A stretch of DNA of 64,000 bases from contig JBFXGM010000010.1 in the NCBI GenBank assembly GCA_050178015.1, positions 1 through 64,000 of the forward strand. Direction: 5' to 3'. A program made the position numbers and the translations under genes. This document shows, in pieces, positions 35,690 through 44,088 of this stretch (the stretch's first letter is position 1; every line of letters begins with the position of its first letter). The DNA is from Gaoshiqia sp050178015. GTDB taxonomy: Bacteria > Bacteroidota > Bacteroidia > Bacteroidales > Prolixibacteraceae. The notes beneath the pieces were generated by a model. That model saw only the letters and a list, made by a program, of their open reading frames with translations. It had not been told where the DNA came from and did no database searches.

Positions 35690-37162
35690 TTACTTCAATT
35701 CCCAGCTGAAGCCATCCTTGGTATCTTTGACGATAAATCCCAGTTTGGCCAGTTCGTTGCGTATTTTGTCGGCAGTTGCCCAGTCTTTGTTGGCTTTCGC
35801 TTCCTGTCGGATTTGTAGCAACAAGTCGATGGCAGCCTGGTAGGCTTCGTTGCTTCCGGCAGCTGCTTGTTCCGGTCGTTTCATCCCAAATATGTTATAA
35901 ACGAAGGTCGCGTACAACGATTTCAAATCAGCCAGGTCAGCGGCCGATATGCTTGCCTTACCGTCGGCAATGGAGTTGATAAGTTTCACACCATCAAACA
36001 AATGGGCAATGGCAATGGGGCTGTTCAGGTCGTCGTTCATGGCCGCGTAGCACTTTTCTTTCAGTTCGGCTACATTCACCGATGAAAGTTCGCCAGCATG
36101 CAATTGTTCGAGTGTTTCGGTGGCTTTCAGCAGACGTTCCATGCCTTTTTCTGCTGCTTGAAGGGCCTCGTTCGAGAAGTCGAGCGTGCTGCGGTAATGG
36201 GCTGTAAGCATAAAAAACCGGATGGTCATGGGGCTGTACGCCTGATCGAGCAGGGGATGGTCCCCGCTGAAAAATTCCTCCAGCGATATGGCATTTCCCA
36301 AAGATTTCCCCATTTTTTGGCCGTTCAGGGTGATCATGTTGTTGTGCATCCAGTAACGCACGGCATCGTGTCCGTGGGCCGCTTTTGCCTGGGCTATTTC
36401 GGCTTCGTGGTGCGGGAAGGTAAGGTCCATGCCCCCGCCGTGGATATCGAATGTTTCACCCAAATATTTGGTGCTCATGGCAGTACATTCAAGGTGCCAG
36501 CCCGGGAAACCCTCGCTCCACTTGGATGGCCAGCGCATGATGTGTTCGGGCGAGGCTTTTTTCCAGATAGCAAAGTCGAGCGAGGAACGCTTTTCGTCTT
36601 GTCCGTCCAGATCGCGTGTGTTGGTCTGTAAATCCTCAATTTTTCGTCCCGAAAGTTCGCCGTAGGGATAATGCTTGGCGTATTTTTTTACATCGAAATA
36701 CACCGAGCCGTTGCTTTCGTAGGCAAATCCCGAAGCCAGGATTTTCTTCACGGTTTCGATTTGTTCGATGATGTGGCCGGTAGCGCGCGGCTCAATGCTG
36801 GGCGGTAGAACGTTCAGCAATTCCATGTTTTTGTGGTAATCGTTGGTATAAATCTGCACCACTTCCATGGGCTCCAATTCGTCCAGCCGGGCACGTTTTT
36901 CAATTTTATCCTCTCCTTCGTCGGCATCGTTGGCCAGGTGGCCCACATCGGTAATATTTCGAACGTAACGTACTCTATAGCCAAGGTGTTTCAGGTAGCG
37001 GAACAGCAGGTCGAAGGTGATGGCCGGGCGGGCGTGTCCCAGGTGGGCTTTGCCGTAAACAGTGGGTCCGCAAACGTACAAACCAACCCTACCCGGGTGA
37101 ATGGGTTCAAAAACTTCTTTTTTTCGGCTTAAGGTGTTGTATATCTGTAGTTGATTTTCCAT
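35690..37162 (-). CDS. cysS: Cysteinyl-tRNA synthetase
   Basis: A 490-residue class I synthetase. Zinc ligand C31 in YVCGPTVYGKAHLGHARP, the HIGH-type motif HLGH (40-43), GWHLECTAMS with another zinc cysteine, HGGGMDLTFPHHEAE, and the KMSKS-type motif KMGKSLGN are all intact. Normal length with the C-terminal anticodon-binding helices. Monocistronic, with its own -7 element and terminator. Confidence 0.97.
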   Translation of the reverse strand: MENQLQIYNTLSRKKEVFEPIHPGRVGLYVCGPTVYGKAHLGHARPAITFDLLFRYLKHLGYRVRYVRNITDVGHLANDADEGEDKIEKRARLDELEPMEVVQIYTNDYHKNMELLNVLPPSIEPRATGHIIEQIETVKKILASGFAYESNGSVYFDVKKYAKHYPYGELSGRKIEDLQTNTRDLDGQDEKRSSLDFAIWKKASPEHIMRWPSKWSEGFPGWHLECTAMSTKYLGETFDIHGGGMDLTFPHHEAEIAQAKAAHGHDAVRYWMHNNMITLNGQKMGKSLGNAISLEEFFSGDHPLLDQAYSPMTIRFFMLTAHYRSTLDFSNEALQAAEKGMERLLKATETLEQLHAGELSSVNVAELKEKCYAAMNDDLNSPIAIAHLFDGVKLINSIADGKASISAADLADLKSLYATFVYNIFGMKRPEQAAAGSNEAYQAAIDLLLQIRQEAKANKDWATADKIRNELAKLGFIVKDTKDGFSWELK

Positions 37163-37180
37163 GAATTCGGCAAATTTTTA

Positions 37181-37188
37181 CAAAGGTA
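37181..37188 (-). promoter_or_regulatory. Candidate -7 element for cysS
   Basis: Minus strand TACCTTTG, a perfect TAnnTTTG match 18 nt before the cysS ATG. Confidence 0.5.
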
Positions 37189-37229
37189 GAAAATTTTTAC
37201 CGCGCTGAATCTGGAATTGTTTATTGAAA

Positions 37230-37237
37230 TATATTTG
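37230..37237 (+). promoter_or_regulatory. Candidate -7 element for the radical SAM gene
   Basis: TATATTTG, a perfect TAnnTTTG match 23 nt before the ATG at 37261; pairs back to back with the cysS element. Confidence 0.5.
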
Positions 37238-37260
37238 CCGACGGTTATTTGAACTACTAA

Positions 37261-38667
37261 ATGAATAGGTTAACACCATTAAAACAGCGGTACTTGCTGA
37301 GAAATCAGGAAGAGTACCAGGTGAAATACAACTTTCTGAAGTTTCCTTCACCGGAGGAAGCTGCTGCAGCCATGCAGGAGCGACAAACGATTTTGTCGGC
37401 CATTGAAAGCCGTGTAAAGTGGGGATTCCACCACAGTAAAGTGGATGTGACTAATCTTTCGAGGGGCTGCCAGCTTTGCGGCGAAGGGCAGTGGTCGTGC
37501 CTGTTCATTAACAACCTTTGCAACGGGAAATGTTTTTATTGCCCCACCGGACAAACTGATTTGGCCCGCCCCGAAACCAATACCCTTATTTTCGACGAAC
37601 CGGAAACCTATGTGGAATACATCCGCAAGTTTGGTTTTAAAGGAGTCAGTATCTCGGGGGGCGAACCGCTTATTTCGTTCGATAAAAGCGTGGCCTTTAT
37701 AAAAGCGGTGAAAGATGCTTTTGGTGAGGAGGTTTATGTTTGGCTTTACACCAATGGCATATTACTGACACCCGAAAAAGTGGCAGCGCTGAAGCAGGCC
37801 GGGCTTAACGAAATGCGTTTCGACATTGGCGCCACCGATTACAAAACCGACAAACTCCGTTTGGCTGTTGGGCAAATCCCGGTGGTGACGGTCGAGATTC
37901 CGGCTGTTCCGCAGGAGGAAGAGCTGCTGAAGCAAAAAATCCGCGAACTGAAAAATTTGGGCGTCAGTCACCTGAACTTTCACCAGATGCGGCTGACGCC
38001 CTACAACTTCAATCAACTCATAGAGCATGGTTACACTTACACGCATGGCGAGAAAGTGACTGTGATAGAATCGGAACTGACGGCCTTGCGCCTGATTCAA
38101 CATGCATTGGATGAAGGTATCGACCTTCCGATCAACTACTGTTCGTTTGTTTATAAAAACAGGCACCAAAAGTCGGCCAACCGTAAAAAACACGCGCCTT
38201 ATGTGGTGTACCCGTGGGAAAGCATCACCGAAAACGGCTATATGCGCAATCTGTATGCAAAAGCGGATGCCAGCATGCACGAGCAGGTTTTAACTCAGTT
38301 TGCTGCTGAAATCGCATCCGGAAAGGCCTCATTCAGTGCCCGGACCGGCCGGTTCGATTTTCATTCCGAAAAGCTTGGCCTTGTCAAATCGCTTCAAATT
38401 CAGGTTTTTGTGGAATATCATGTCAGTCATATTTTTCCGCAAGCTACCGGTATAAACGATTTTCAAACTGTCCACCTGGACGAAGACCAAGAAGTGGTAG
38501 TGGAACGCCGTCCGGCTGCTTTGCCCATAGAATTGAATGCGGGAAAAATGAATGTCATGGAAGCGATGCTTTCGGGTAACCTTCCTTACCAAGAATCAAC
38601 AGATGCCGACATTCAGCAAATAATGGGTTTTGAACTGATTCCGGAAGGGCTGGGGGAGTATTACTAA
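37261..38667 (+). CDS. Radical SAM protein of unknown substrate
   Basis: A 468-residue radical SAM enzyme. The 4Fe-4S motif is C87-x3-C91-x2-C94 (CNGKCFYC), unusually far from the N terminus, and is preceded by three more cysteines (C70, C73, C80 in GCQLCGEGQWSC) that could bind an auxiliary cluster or zinc. SISGGEPL is the SAM-binding GGE motif. The C-terminal ~170 residues are not recognisable. Such proteins activate glycyl-radical enzymes, modify peptides or metabolites; no partner gene is adjacent. Ends in a hairpin terminator. Confidence 0.8.
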   Translation: MNRLTPLKQRYLLRNQEEYQVKYNFLKFPSPEEAAAAMQERQTILSAIESRVKWGFHHSKVDVTNLSRGCQLCGEGQWSCLFINNLCNGKCFYCPTGQTDLARPETNTLIFDEPETYVEYIRKFGFKGVSISGGEPLISFDKSVAFIKAVKDAFGEEVYVWLYTNGILLTPEKVAALKQAGLNEMRFDIGATDYKTDKLRLAVGQIPVVTVEIPAVPQEEELLKQKIRELKNLGVSHLNFHQMRLTPYNFNQLIEHGYTYTHGEKVTVIESELTALRLIQHALDEGIDLPINYCSFVYKNRHQKSANRKKHAPYVVYPWESITENGYMRNLYAKADASMHEQVLTQFAAEIASGKASFSARTGRFDFHSEKLGLVKSLQIQVFVEYHVSHIFPQATGINDFQTVHLDEDQEVVVERRPAALPIELNAGKMNVMEAMLSGNLPYQESTDADIQQIMGFELIPEGLGEYY

Positions 38668-38694
38668 AAAGGTTAGAAACAGGTGGAAATAAAA

Positions 38695-38721
38695 AAATCC
38701 CCCAAAAAAATTGAGGGATTT
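38695..38721 (+). terminator. Terminator of the radical SAM gene
   Basis: AAATCCC pairs with GGGATTT, extended by inner C-G and AA-TT pairs around an A-rich loop, 28 nt past the stop; the A-run on the left gives a T-run for the convergent minus-strand gene ending at 38741. Confidence 0.7.
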
Positions 38722-38740
38722 CCGGTGAGGATTAATTCTA

Positions 38741-40381
38741 TTATGAATTCAAGATTCTCAGCGCTTCGTCGTTCAGCGCATCGGTCATAAACGGAATACC
38801 GGTTACTTGTTCGGTTTCGCGGTTGGCCGTGATGAGGTCATTGCGCGAAATTTGATCGAGTGAAAACTTCCGGGCACCGGCCATAAATTGCTGCAGGCCA
38901 CCGGCAAGTTTGTCGGCATAGCCACACATGGCAATTGCTCCAAACGGAATGTTTTTCATTTCATCTTCCCCCACTTTGTTTTTCACCGTTTCGTATTGGG
39001 CGAAAATTTCTTCGGGGTACTTTCCGTATTCCAACACCGAAGGCGGCAAGGCTTCCCAGTGGCCGTTCAGTTCAGCCCTTCTTTCCGGGAATAATGCTCC
39101 TTCAATGTTACTTCCAAGAAAGCCTGCGATCATCGGTGCACGGCCCAGGCAAACCAGTTTAGTAAATGGTGCCCCTAATGCAAGTGATTTAAACATATGG
39201 TCTTCGCGGGCAAAACCTCCGGCAAATGCAATGTCGGGTACCTTAATGCCTTTGTCATCCAGTATTTTGCAATATTCGTATGCTTTTGCATGAAGGGCCA
39301 GGGAGGGAATTCCCCAGTGTTCCATCATGTTCCATGGGCTCATCCCCGTTCCGCCACCAGCTCCGTCAATGGTCAACAGATCGAGTTTGGCATCGGCCGA
39401 AAAGCGGATGGCCATAGCCAGGTTTTCCATGCCGTAAGCGCCTGTTTTCAGGGTAATCCGTTTGAAGCCTAATTTACGTAGGTAACTAACCGAATCCATG
39501 AAGCTTTCGCGCGTTTGTTCCACCGAGTGCATGTTGGTCGATCCCAACCGGCTGTGCCGTGCAAAAGAGGTCAGGTTGCGGGTTTCGTAAGTTTTAATTA
39601 CCACTGGATCAAATGGATCGGGATCGACAATGTAGCCGCGGTTTTTCAGAAACTGGGCATATTCCAGGTCTTTCACCTGAATTTCGCCGCCAATGTCTTT
39701 GGCACCTTGTCCCCATTTCAGTTCAATGATAATGTCATTGCCGTATTTGTCAATCAAATATTCGGCCACCCCGTTGCGGGCATCTTCCACGTTCATTTGG
39801 ATAATAATTGCTCCATATCCGTCGTAATAACGGTTGTAAAGCTCAATTCGGCGCTCCAATTCCGGTGCTTTAGAGATTCGGCCTTTATCGAGCACCGATT
39901 CACGATCGATACCTACAACGTTTTCGCCAACCACGATTGGGAAACCGCACAAAGCTGCGCCAATGGCAAAAGATGGCCAGTAACGGGCCGCAATGAAGGT
40001 AGAGCCCAAGGCTCCGGTCATCATCGGAATCCGGCACTTGGTTTTGATTTCGTTCCCAAACTCGGTTTCAATGTTCACATTGGTGAAAATACAGTCATCC
40101 GGGTCATCGGTCAGGTGTGCAGGCACTCCGTTGGATCCGTAAGCGTACCCTTGGATGCGAAGGGCATGATAGCCCATTCCTACAGATGTAACGTTCGAAG
40201 AGCCTGACGTGGAATAACCGAAACGGCGCGGGTAAAGCATTTTGCGCCCTTCCAGGCACGAGAGCCAGGTTTCACATTTGCCTTTGCAGGCTGAATCGCA
40301 CAAAGTACACAAACCGGATTCACATGGAGTACCCCGGTTCACCGTGCCTAAGGCATCGTTGTTTTTAACTTGCTGTAACAT
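38741..40381 (-). CDS. FMN-binding glutamate synthase-like protein
   Basis: A 546-residue stand-alone protein homologous to the FMN/synthase domain of GltB (FAD/FMN TIM barrel): ELKWGQGAKDIGGEIQ, LLTIDGAGGGTGMSPWNMMEHWGIP and AFAGGFAREDHMFKSLALGA are the phosphate-binding and active-site loops. The amidotransferase domain is absent. The N terminus holds six cysteines (C20, C25, C28, C32, C36, C42), enough for one or more iron-sulfur clusters. Stand-alone members of this family are found in archaea and anaerobes; the real reaction may be glutamate synthesis from ammonia or another FMN oxidoreduction. Monocistronic. Confidence 0.82.
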   Translation of the reverse strand: MLQQVKNNDALGTVNRGTPCESGLCTLCDSACKGKCETWLSCLEGRKMLYPRRFGYSTSGSSNVTSVGMGYHALRIQGYAYGSNGVPAHLTDDPDDCIFTNVNIETEFGNEIKTKCRIPMMTGALGSTFIAARYWPSFAIGAALCGFPIVVGENVVGIDRESVLDKGRISKAPELERRIELYNRYYDGYGAIIIQMNVEDARNGVAEYLIDKYGNDIIIELKWGQGAKDIGGEIQVKDLEYAQFLKNRGYIVDPDPFDPVVIKTYETRNLTSFARHSRLGSTNMHSVEQTRESFMDSVSYLRKLGFKRITLKTGAYGMENLAMAIRFSADAKLDLLTIDGAGGGTGMSPWNMMEHWGIPSLALHAKAYEYCKILDDKGIKVPDIAFAGGFAREDHMFKSLALGAPFTKLVCLGRAPMIAGFLGSNIEGALFPERRAELNGHWEALPPSVLEYGKYPEEIFAQYETVKNKVGEDEMKNIPFGAIAMCGYADKLAGGLQQFMAGARKFSLDQISRNDLITANRETEQVTGIPFMTDALNDEALRILNS

Positions 40382-40634
40382 GGTTTTTTATTAAAAATGA
40401 GTGTGTGTGAAATATGACATTTGTCAGAAACGACAAAATAAAACATATTCGTAAAAAACACGAATGAAATCGAATGAAAAATGTATTGGAAGTTTCATTT
40501 CTAAAACATGAGATCGGATATTGTTTTAAAAAGTAAATTTCTTTTTAGAGGAATGATGGTATAATCTTTTATATGCATGATGCCAATTGGATGGAGCGGC
40601 CGGAGATATTTAGGTAGCAAAGCTGCATAAAAAT

Positions 40635-40687
40635 ACCGTCCGGGCAGTCCTGTCATTTGTCAGATGAAGGGTGATACTCCGGACGGT
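40635..40687 (-). terminator. Hairpin terminator after the hydroxypyruvate isomerase-like gene
   Basis: ACCGTCCGG (40635-40643) and CCGGACGGT (40679-40687) form a perfect 9-bp stem with a long loop; on the minus strand it is followed by ATTTTTATG. The rest of the 347-bp gap (40382-40634) is AT-rich and should contain the promoter of the glutamate synthase-like gene; I see nothing else in it. Confidence 0.7.
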
Positions 40688-40728
40688 TTCTGTATTTCCA
40701 GGAATAAAAAACGATCGAAGGATTTGAA

Positions 40729-41652
40729 CTAAAAATTGTCGACTTCGCGATAGGCGCGGATGAAAGCCAGTTCGCCTTCCTTTCCTGGCATGCTGCGCCC
40801 GTGTTCGCAGCAAAGCGATCCCTCATACCCTTTGCTGTGAATGTGTTTGAAGATGTTTTTATAATTGATTTCGCCAGTGCCGGGTTCGTTGCGCCCGGGG
40901 TTGTCGCCAATGTGGAAAGCGGCAATGGCATCCCAGGCCATATCGATATTCGGGATTAGGTTGCCCTCTGTAATTTGCTGATGGTACAGATCGTCCACAA
41001 TTTTGCAACTGGGGCTGTTCACCGCCTTGCAAATCATATAGGCTTGCGGGATTTTGGTCAGGAACAGGCCGGGATGGTTGGTCCAGGCGTTCAGCGGCTC
41101 CATCACCAGTTGCAGGCCCGATGGTTCCACGATCTCGCAGCACATCCGCATGTTGTCAATCACGTTGGCGGTTTGGTAGTCCCATTCCAGATCGTCGGCA
41201 TAACGTCCGGGCACCACCAGCGCGGTTTTGGCGCCGGTGCGTTTGGCGCATTCCAGTCCTTCGTGCATTTTCTTTTTCAGCATTTCCCTGATTTCGGGGT
41301 CCTGCGTCACAAACGACTTTACGCTGAAATCGGCATACAGCACAAATGGCCCCAGGTCCATGCCCAGGCGGGCCAGTTCGCTGGCAATCTTTTCCTGCAG
41401 GGCCGGTTCCTTGCCCATCAGCCCGTTATCGAAAATGGCGCGGAAACCCTGGTCGTGCATGAACCGGATCTGGTCAACCGGGTCGTCGCCGGCCAGCTCT
41501 TTGAACGTTCCCAGCCCGGGCGCATATTTCAGCTTAAACAGCGCTTCGTTGGAAGTTTTTGCGGTGGCAGCCGAAGTGGCCAAACTGCCGGCCAATCCAG
41601 TAAATGCCAGACTCCCGGCAGCCGTGTTTTTCAGAAAGTTTCTTCGTTTCAT
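40729..41652 (-). CDS. Hydroxypyruvate isomerase-like TIM-barrel protein with Tat signal
   Basis: A 307-residue xylose isomerase-like TIM barrel (AP endonuclease 2 fold). Hydroxypyruvate isomerase signatures are visible: VMEPLNAW (metal Glu), KIVDDLYHQQ, AFHIGDNPGRNEPGTGEINY and CCEHG. The start at 41652 gives a twin-arginine signal (KRRNFLKNTAAGSLAFTG), so the enzyme is exported folded to the periplasm, unlike cytosolic Hyi; an ATG 15 codons upstream would spoil the signal. It is divergent from the Gfo/Idh operon, suggesting a joint role in sugar or keto-sugar processing. Confidence 0.85.
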   Translation of the reverse strand: MKRRNFLKNTAAGSLAFTGLAGSLATSAATAKTSNEALFKLKYAPGLGTFKELAGDDPVDQIRFMHDQGFRAIFDNGLMGKEPALQEKIASELARLGMDLGPFVLYADFSVKSFVTQDPEIREMLKKKMHEGLECAKRTGAKTALVVPGRYADDLEWDYQTANVIDNMRMCCEIVEPSGLQLVMEPLNAWTNHPGLFLTKIPQAYMICKAVNSPSCKIVDDLYHQQITEGNLIPNIDMAWDAIAAFHIGDNPGRNEPGTGEINYKNIFKHIHSKGYEGSLCCEHGRSMPGKEGELAFIRAYREVDNF

Positions 41653-41677
41653 AGGTTTGTAATTGGTAGATGATGTC

Positions 41678-41708
41678 CAAAAGTAGCTATTCTGCAATCA
41701 GTTGGGCA
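41678..41708 (-). promoter_or_regulatory. Candidate promoter of the Tat-linked isomerase gene
   Basis: Minus strand TACTTTTG at 41678-41685 matches TAnnTTTG, with a TTG at 41706-41708 after a 20-nt spacer, fitting the Bacteroidota -33/-7 layout. Confidence 0.5.
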
Positions 41709-41799
41709 ACATGTTTTAAAACGTGTTTTCAAGGCAAATACCGGTCTGGTCTGTTGTGGTTTTCTTCCCGCGATTCTTCCGGCTTCGCAATAAGTTTTA

Positions 41800-41807
41800 T
41801 ACATTTG
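41800..41807 (+). promoter_or_regulatory. Candidate -7 element for the Gfo/Idh operon
   Basis: TACATTTG, a perfect TAnnTTTG match 39 nt before the ATG at 41847. Confidence 0.45.
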
Positions 41808-41846
41808 GGGAATTTCATCATTCTCAAACCAATTAAACCAATCACG

Positions 41847-43007
41847 ATGAGCCGAAAACTACGCATGGGCATGGTGGGTGGGGGAGTCGGCGCTTTTATC
41901 GGGGCCGTTCACCGCATCGCCGCCCTCATGGATAACCAAATTGAACTGGTATGCGGCTGTTTCAGCAGCCATCCCGAAAACTCCATCGCATCGGGAAAAT
42001 CGTACTTTCTTCCTGAAAACCGGATTTACAACAGTTATGCTGACCTGTTTGAGCAGGAAGCCAAACTTCCGGATGGCGAACGCATGGATTTTGTGGTGAT
42101 CGTCACACCCAACCACCTGCATTTCGATCCAGCCATGCAAGCCCTCGAACATGGCTTCCACGTGGTGCTCGACAAGCCCGTAACCTTCACCCTGGATGAA
42201 GCCCTTCAGCTAAAAAAGAAACTGGATGAAACCGGCCTGCTGCTGGCGCTCACCCATACCTATTCGGGCTATCCGGCAGTGAAAGAGGCCAAAGCCCGCG
42301 TAGCCAGGGGTGACTTCGGCAACATCCGCCGTATTTACGTGGAATATCCGCAGGGCTGGCTTTCGTCCAAACAGGAGGATGCCCATAACAAACAGGCCGA
42401 ATGGCGCACCGATCCCAAGCGATCGGGGAAAGCGGGCTGCATCGGCGATATCGGTACCCACGCCCACCATTTGGCTGAATACATCAGCGGACTGAAAACC
42501 ACCGAGATCTGTGCCGAGCTGAACACCTTTGTCCCCGGCCGGTTGCTGGACGACGACGGCGCAGCCCTGCTCCGTTTCGACAATGGCGCCAAAGGTGTTT
42601 TGATGGCTTCGCAAATTGCAGCCGGAGAAGAAAACAACGTTAAAATCCGCGTGTACGGCGAAAAAGGCGGACTGGAATGGCAGCAGCACGAACCCAACAC
42701 GCTGTGGATTAAATGGGCCGACCGGCCAACGGAAATGGTGCGCGTGGGTACCGGGCAAATGGGCGCCTGGGCGCAACACAACACCCGCACGCCCGGCGGC
42801 CATCCGGAAGGTTATCTGGAAGCCTTTGCCAACATTTACCGAAACTTTGCGCTAACCCTCCAGGCAAAAATGAAAGATGAGAAGCCCACGCCTGAGATGC
42901 TCGATTTCCCCGGCATTGAAGACGGGATTCGCGGGATGCGTTTCATTGACGTGATGGTGGAAGCCGGTTACAACGATGCGGTGAAATGGGTAAAGTTTGA
43001 GTCGTGA
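41847..43007 (+). CDS. Gfo/Idh/MocA-family oxidoreductase
   Basis: A 386-residue cytosolic NAD(P)-dependent sugar oxidoreductase. The Rossmann motif is GGGVGAFIG near residue 10, the family EKP motif appears as DKP (HVVLDKPVTF), and GDIGTHAHHLAEY carries the catalytic histidine region. I use the ATG at 41847 because the 59 residues upstream in the frame have no family counterpart and cover the promoter region. First of three co-directional genes (spacings 56 and 29 nt) with an isomerase/epimerase and a second, exported Gfo/Idh protein. Confidence 0.9.
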   Translation: MSRKLRMGMVGGGVGAFIGAVHRIAALMDNQIELVCGCFSSHPENSIASGKSYFLPENRIYNSYADLFEQEAKLPDGERMDFVVIVTPNHLHFDPAMQALEHGFHVVLDKPVTFTLDEALQLKKKLDETGLLLALTHTYSGYPAVKEAKARVARGDFGNIRRIYVEYPQGWLSSKQEDAHNKQAEWRTDPKRSGKAGCIGDIGTHAHHLAEYISGLKTTEICAELNTFVPGRLLDDDGAALLRFDNGAKGVLMASQIAAGEENNVKIRVYGEKGGLEWQQHEPNTLWIKWADRPTEMVRVGTGQMGAWAQHNTRTPGGHPEGYLEAFANIYRNFALTLQAKMKDEKPTPEMLDFPGIEDGIRGMRFIDVMVEAGYNDAVKWVKFES

Positions 43008-43011
43008 GGAG

Positions 43012-43029
43012 CGAGTCACGAGTAACGAG
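43012..43029. repeat. Short tandem repeat, 7-bp unit
   Basis: CGAGTCA-CGAGTAA-CGAG directly after the stop of the Gfo/Idh gene, about 2.5 copies. A comparable microrepeat lies at 54571-54613. Confidence 0.6.
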
Positions 43030-43063
43030 AATTTGGAAACAAATCACCTAAAACCAAATAAAC

Positions 43064-44059
43064 ATGGGAAGACCTGTTACATTATTTACCGGACAATGGG
43101 CCGATTTACCCATTGAAACGATGTGCCAAAAAGCCAAAGAATTTGGCTACGACGGGCTGGAACTTTGCTGTTGGGGCGACCACATTGAGGTGGATAAAGC
43201 CGACCAGGCCTATTGCAATCAACGGCTTGAACTGCTGAAAAAATACGACCTGCAATTGTTTACCATTTCCACCCATTTGGCCAGTCAGTGCGTTTGCGAC
43301 CCCATTGACGAACGGCACAAAAACATCCTCCCGGCCTACATTTGGGGCGATGGCGACCCGGAAGGCGTCCGTCAGCGAGCCGCCGAAGAAATGATCAAAA
43401 CCGGCCAGGTGGCCAAACGCCTGGGGATTGATACCGTGGTGGGTTTCACCGGCAGCCCGATCTGGCACATGCTGTATTCGTTCCCGGCCGTGTCGCAGGA
43501 GCAGCTGGACAAAGGCTACGAAGAATTTGCCCGACGCTGGACTCCCATCCTGGACGAATACCATAAGATGGGAGTGAAGTATGCGCTGGAAGTCCACCCC
43601 ACAGAAATTGCCTTTGACATTGCCACTGCCCACCGCGCACTGAAGGCCGTCAACTATCATCCGGCTTTTGGCTTCAATTACGACCCGAGCCACTTCGGCT
43701 ACCAGCATGTGGATTATGTGCGGTTTATCAACGAATTCGCCGACCGCATTTTCCATGTCCACATGAAAGATGTGTACTGGAGCGACGTTCCGACAACTGC
43801 CGGCGTTTTTGGCGGGCACATGGAGTTTGGCGACAACCGTCGCTACTGGAACTTCCGCAGCCTGGGGCGCGGAAAAATCAATTTCGAAAATATCATTCGC
43901 GCGCTGAATGACATCAAATACAACGGCCCCCTTTCGGTGGAATGGGAAGACAGCGGCATGGACCGCGAGGCCGGCGCCGCCGAGGCATGCAGCTTTGTGA
44001 AGAAAGTAGATTTTGCACCCTCGGGCCAGGCTTTTGACGATGTGATGAAAGCAGATTAA
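43064..44059 (+). CDS. Sugar phosphate isomerase/epimerase (xylose isomerase-like TIM barrel)
   Basis: A 331-residue TIM barrel of the AP-endonuclease-2/IolE family. Metal-ligand segments: ALEVHPTEIAF (Glu), GFNYDPSHFGYQHVD (Asp/His), FHVHMKDV (His) and LSVEWEDSGMDREAG (Glu). Such enzymes isomerise or epimerise free or keto sugars and inositols. No signal peptide, so it is cytosolic. It is flanked by two Gfo/Idh genes, an arrangement typical of oxidoreductive sugar pathways. Substrate unknown. Confidence 0.88.
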   Translation: MGRPVTLFTGQWADLPIETMCQKAKEFGYDGLELCCWGDHIEVDKADQAYCNQRLELLKKYDLQLFTISTHLASQCVCDPIDERHKNILPAYIWGDGDPEGVRQRAAEEMIKTGQVAKRLGIDTVVGFTGSPIWHMLYSFPAVSQEQLDKGYEEFARRWTPILDEYHKMGVKYALEVHPTEIAFDIATAHRALKAVNYHPAFGFNYDPSHFGYQHVDYVRFINEFADRIFHVHMKDVYWSDVPTTAGVFGGHMEFGDNRRYWNFRSLGRGKINFENIIRALNDIKYNGPLSVEWEDSGMDREAGAAEACSFVKKVDFAPSGQAFDDVMKAD

Positions 44060-44088
44060 CCACAATTTTTTCATTATAACCTAAATCA

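Noticed and set aside
40382..40634. AT-rich gap checked for RNA genes and mobile-element ends
   Set aside because: No tRNA-like cloverleaf, terminal repeats or transposase fragments; CATTTGTCAGA occurs twice nearby but is too short to interpret.
42155..42170. CTTCCACGTGGTGC, considered as a second parS site
   Set aside because: Only about 11 of 16 positions match and it lies in a conserved coding stretch of the Gfo/Idh gene.
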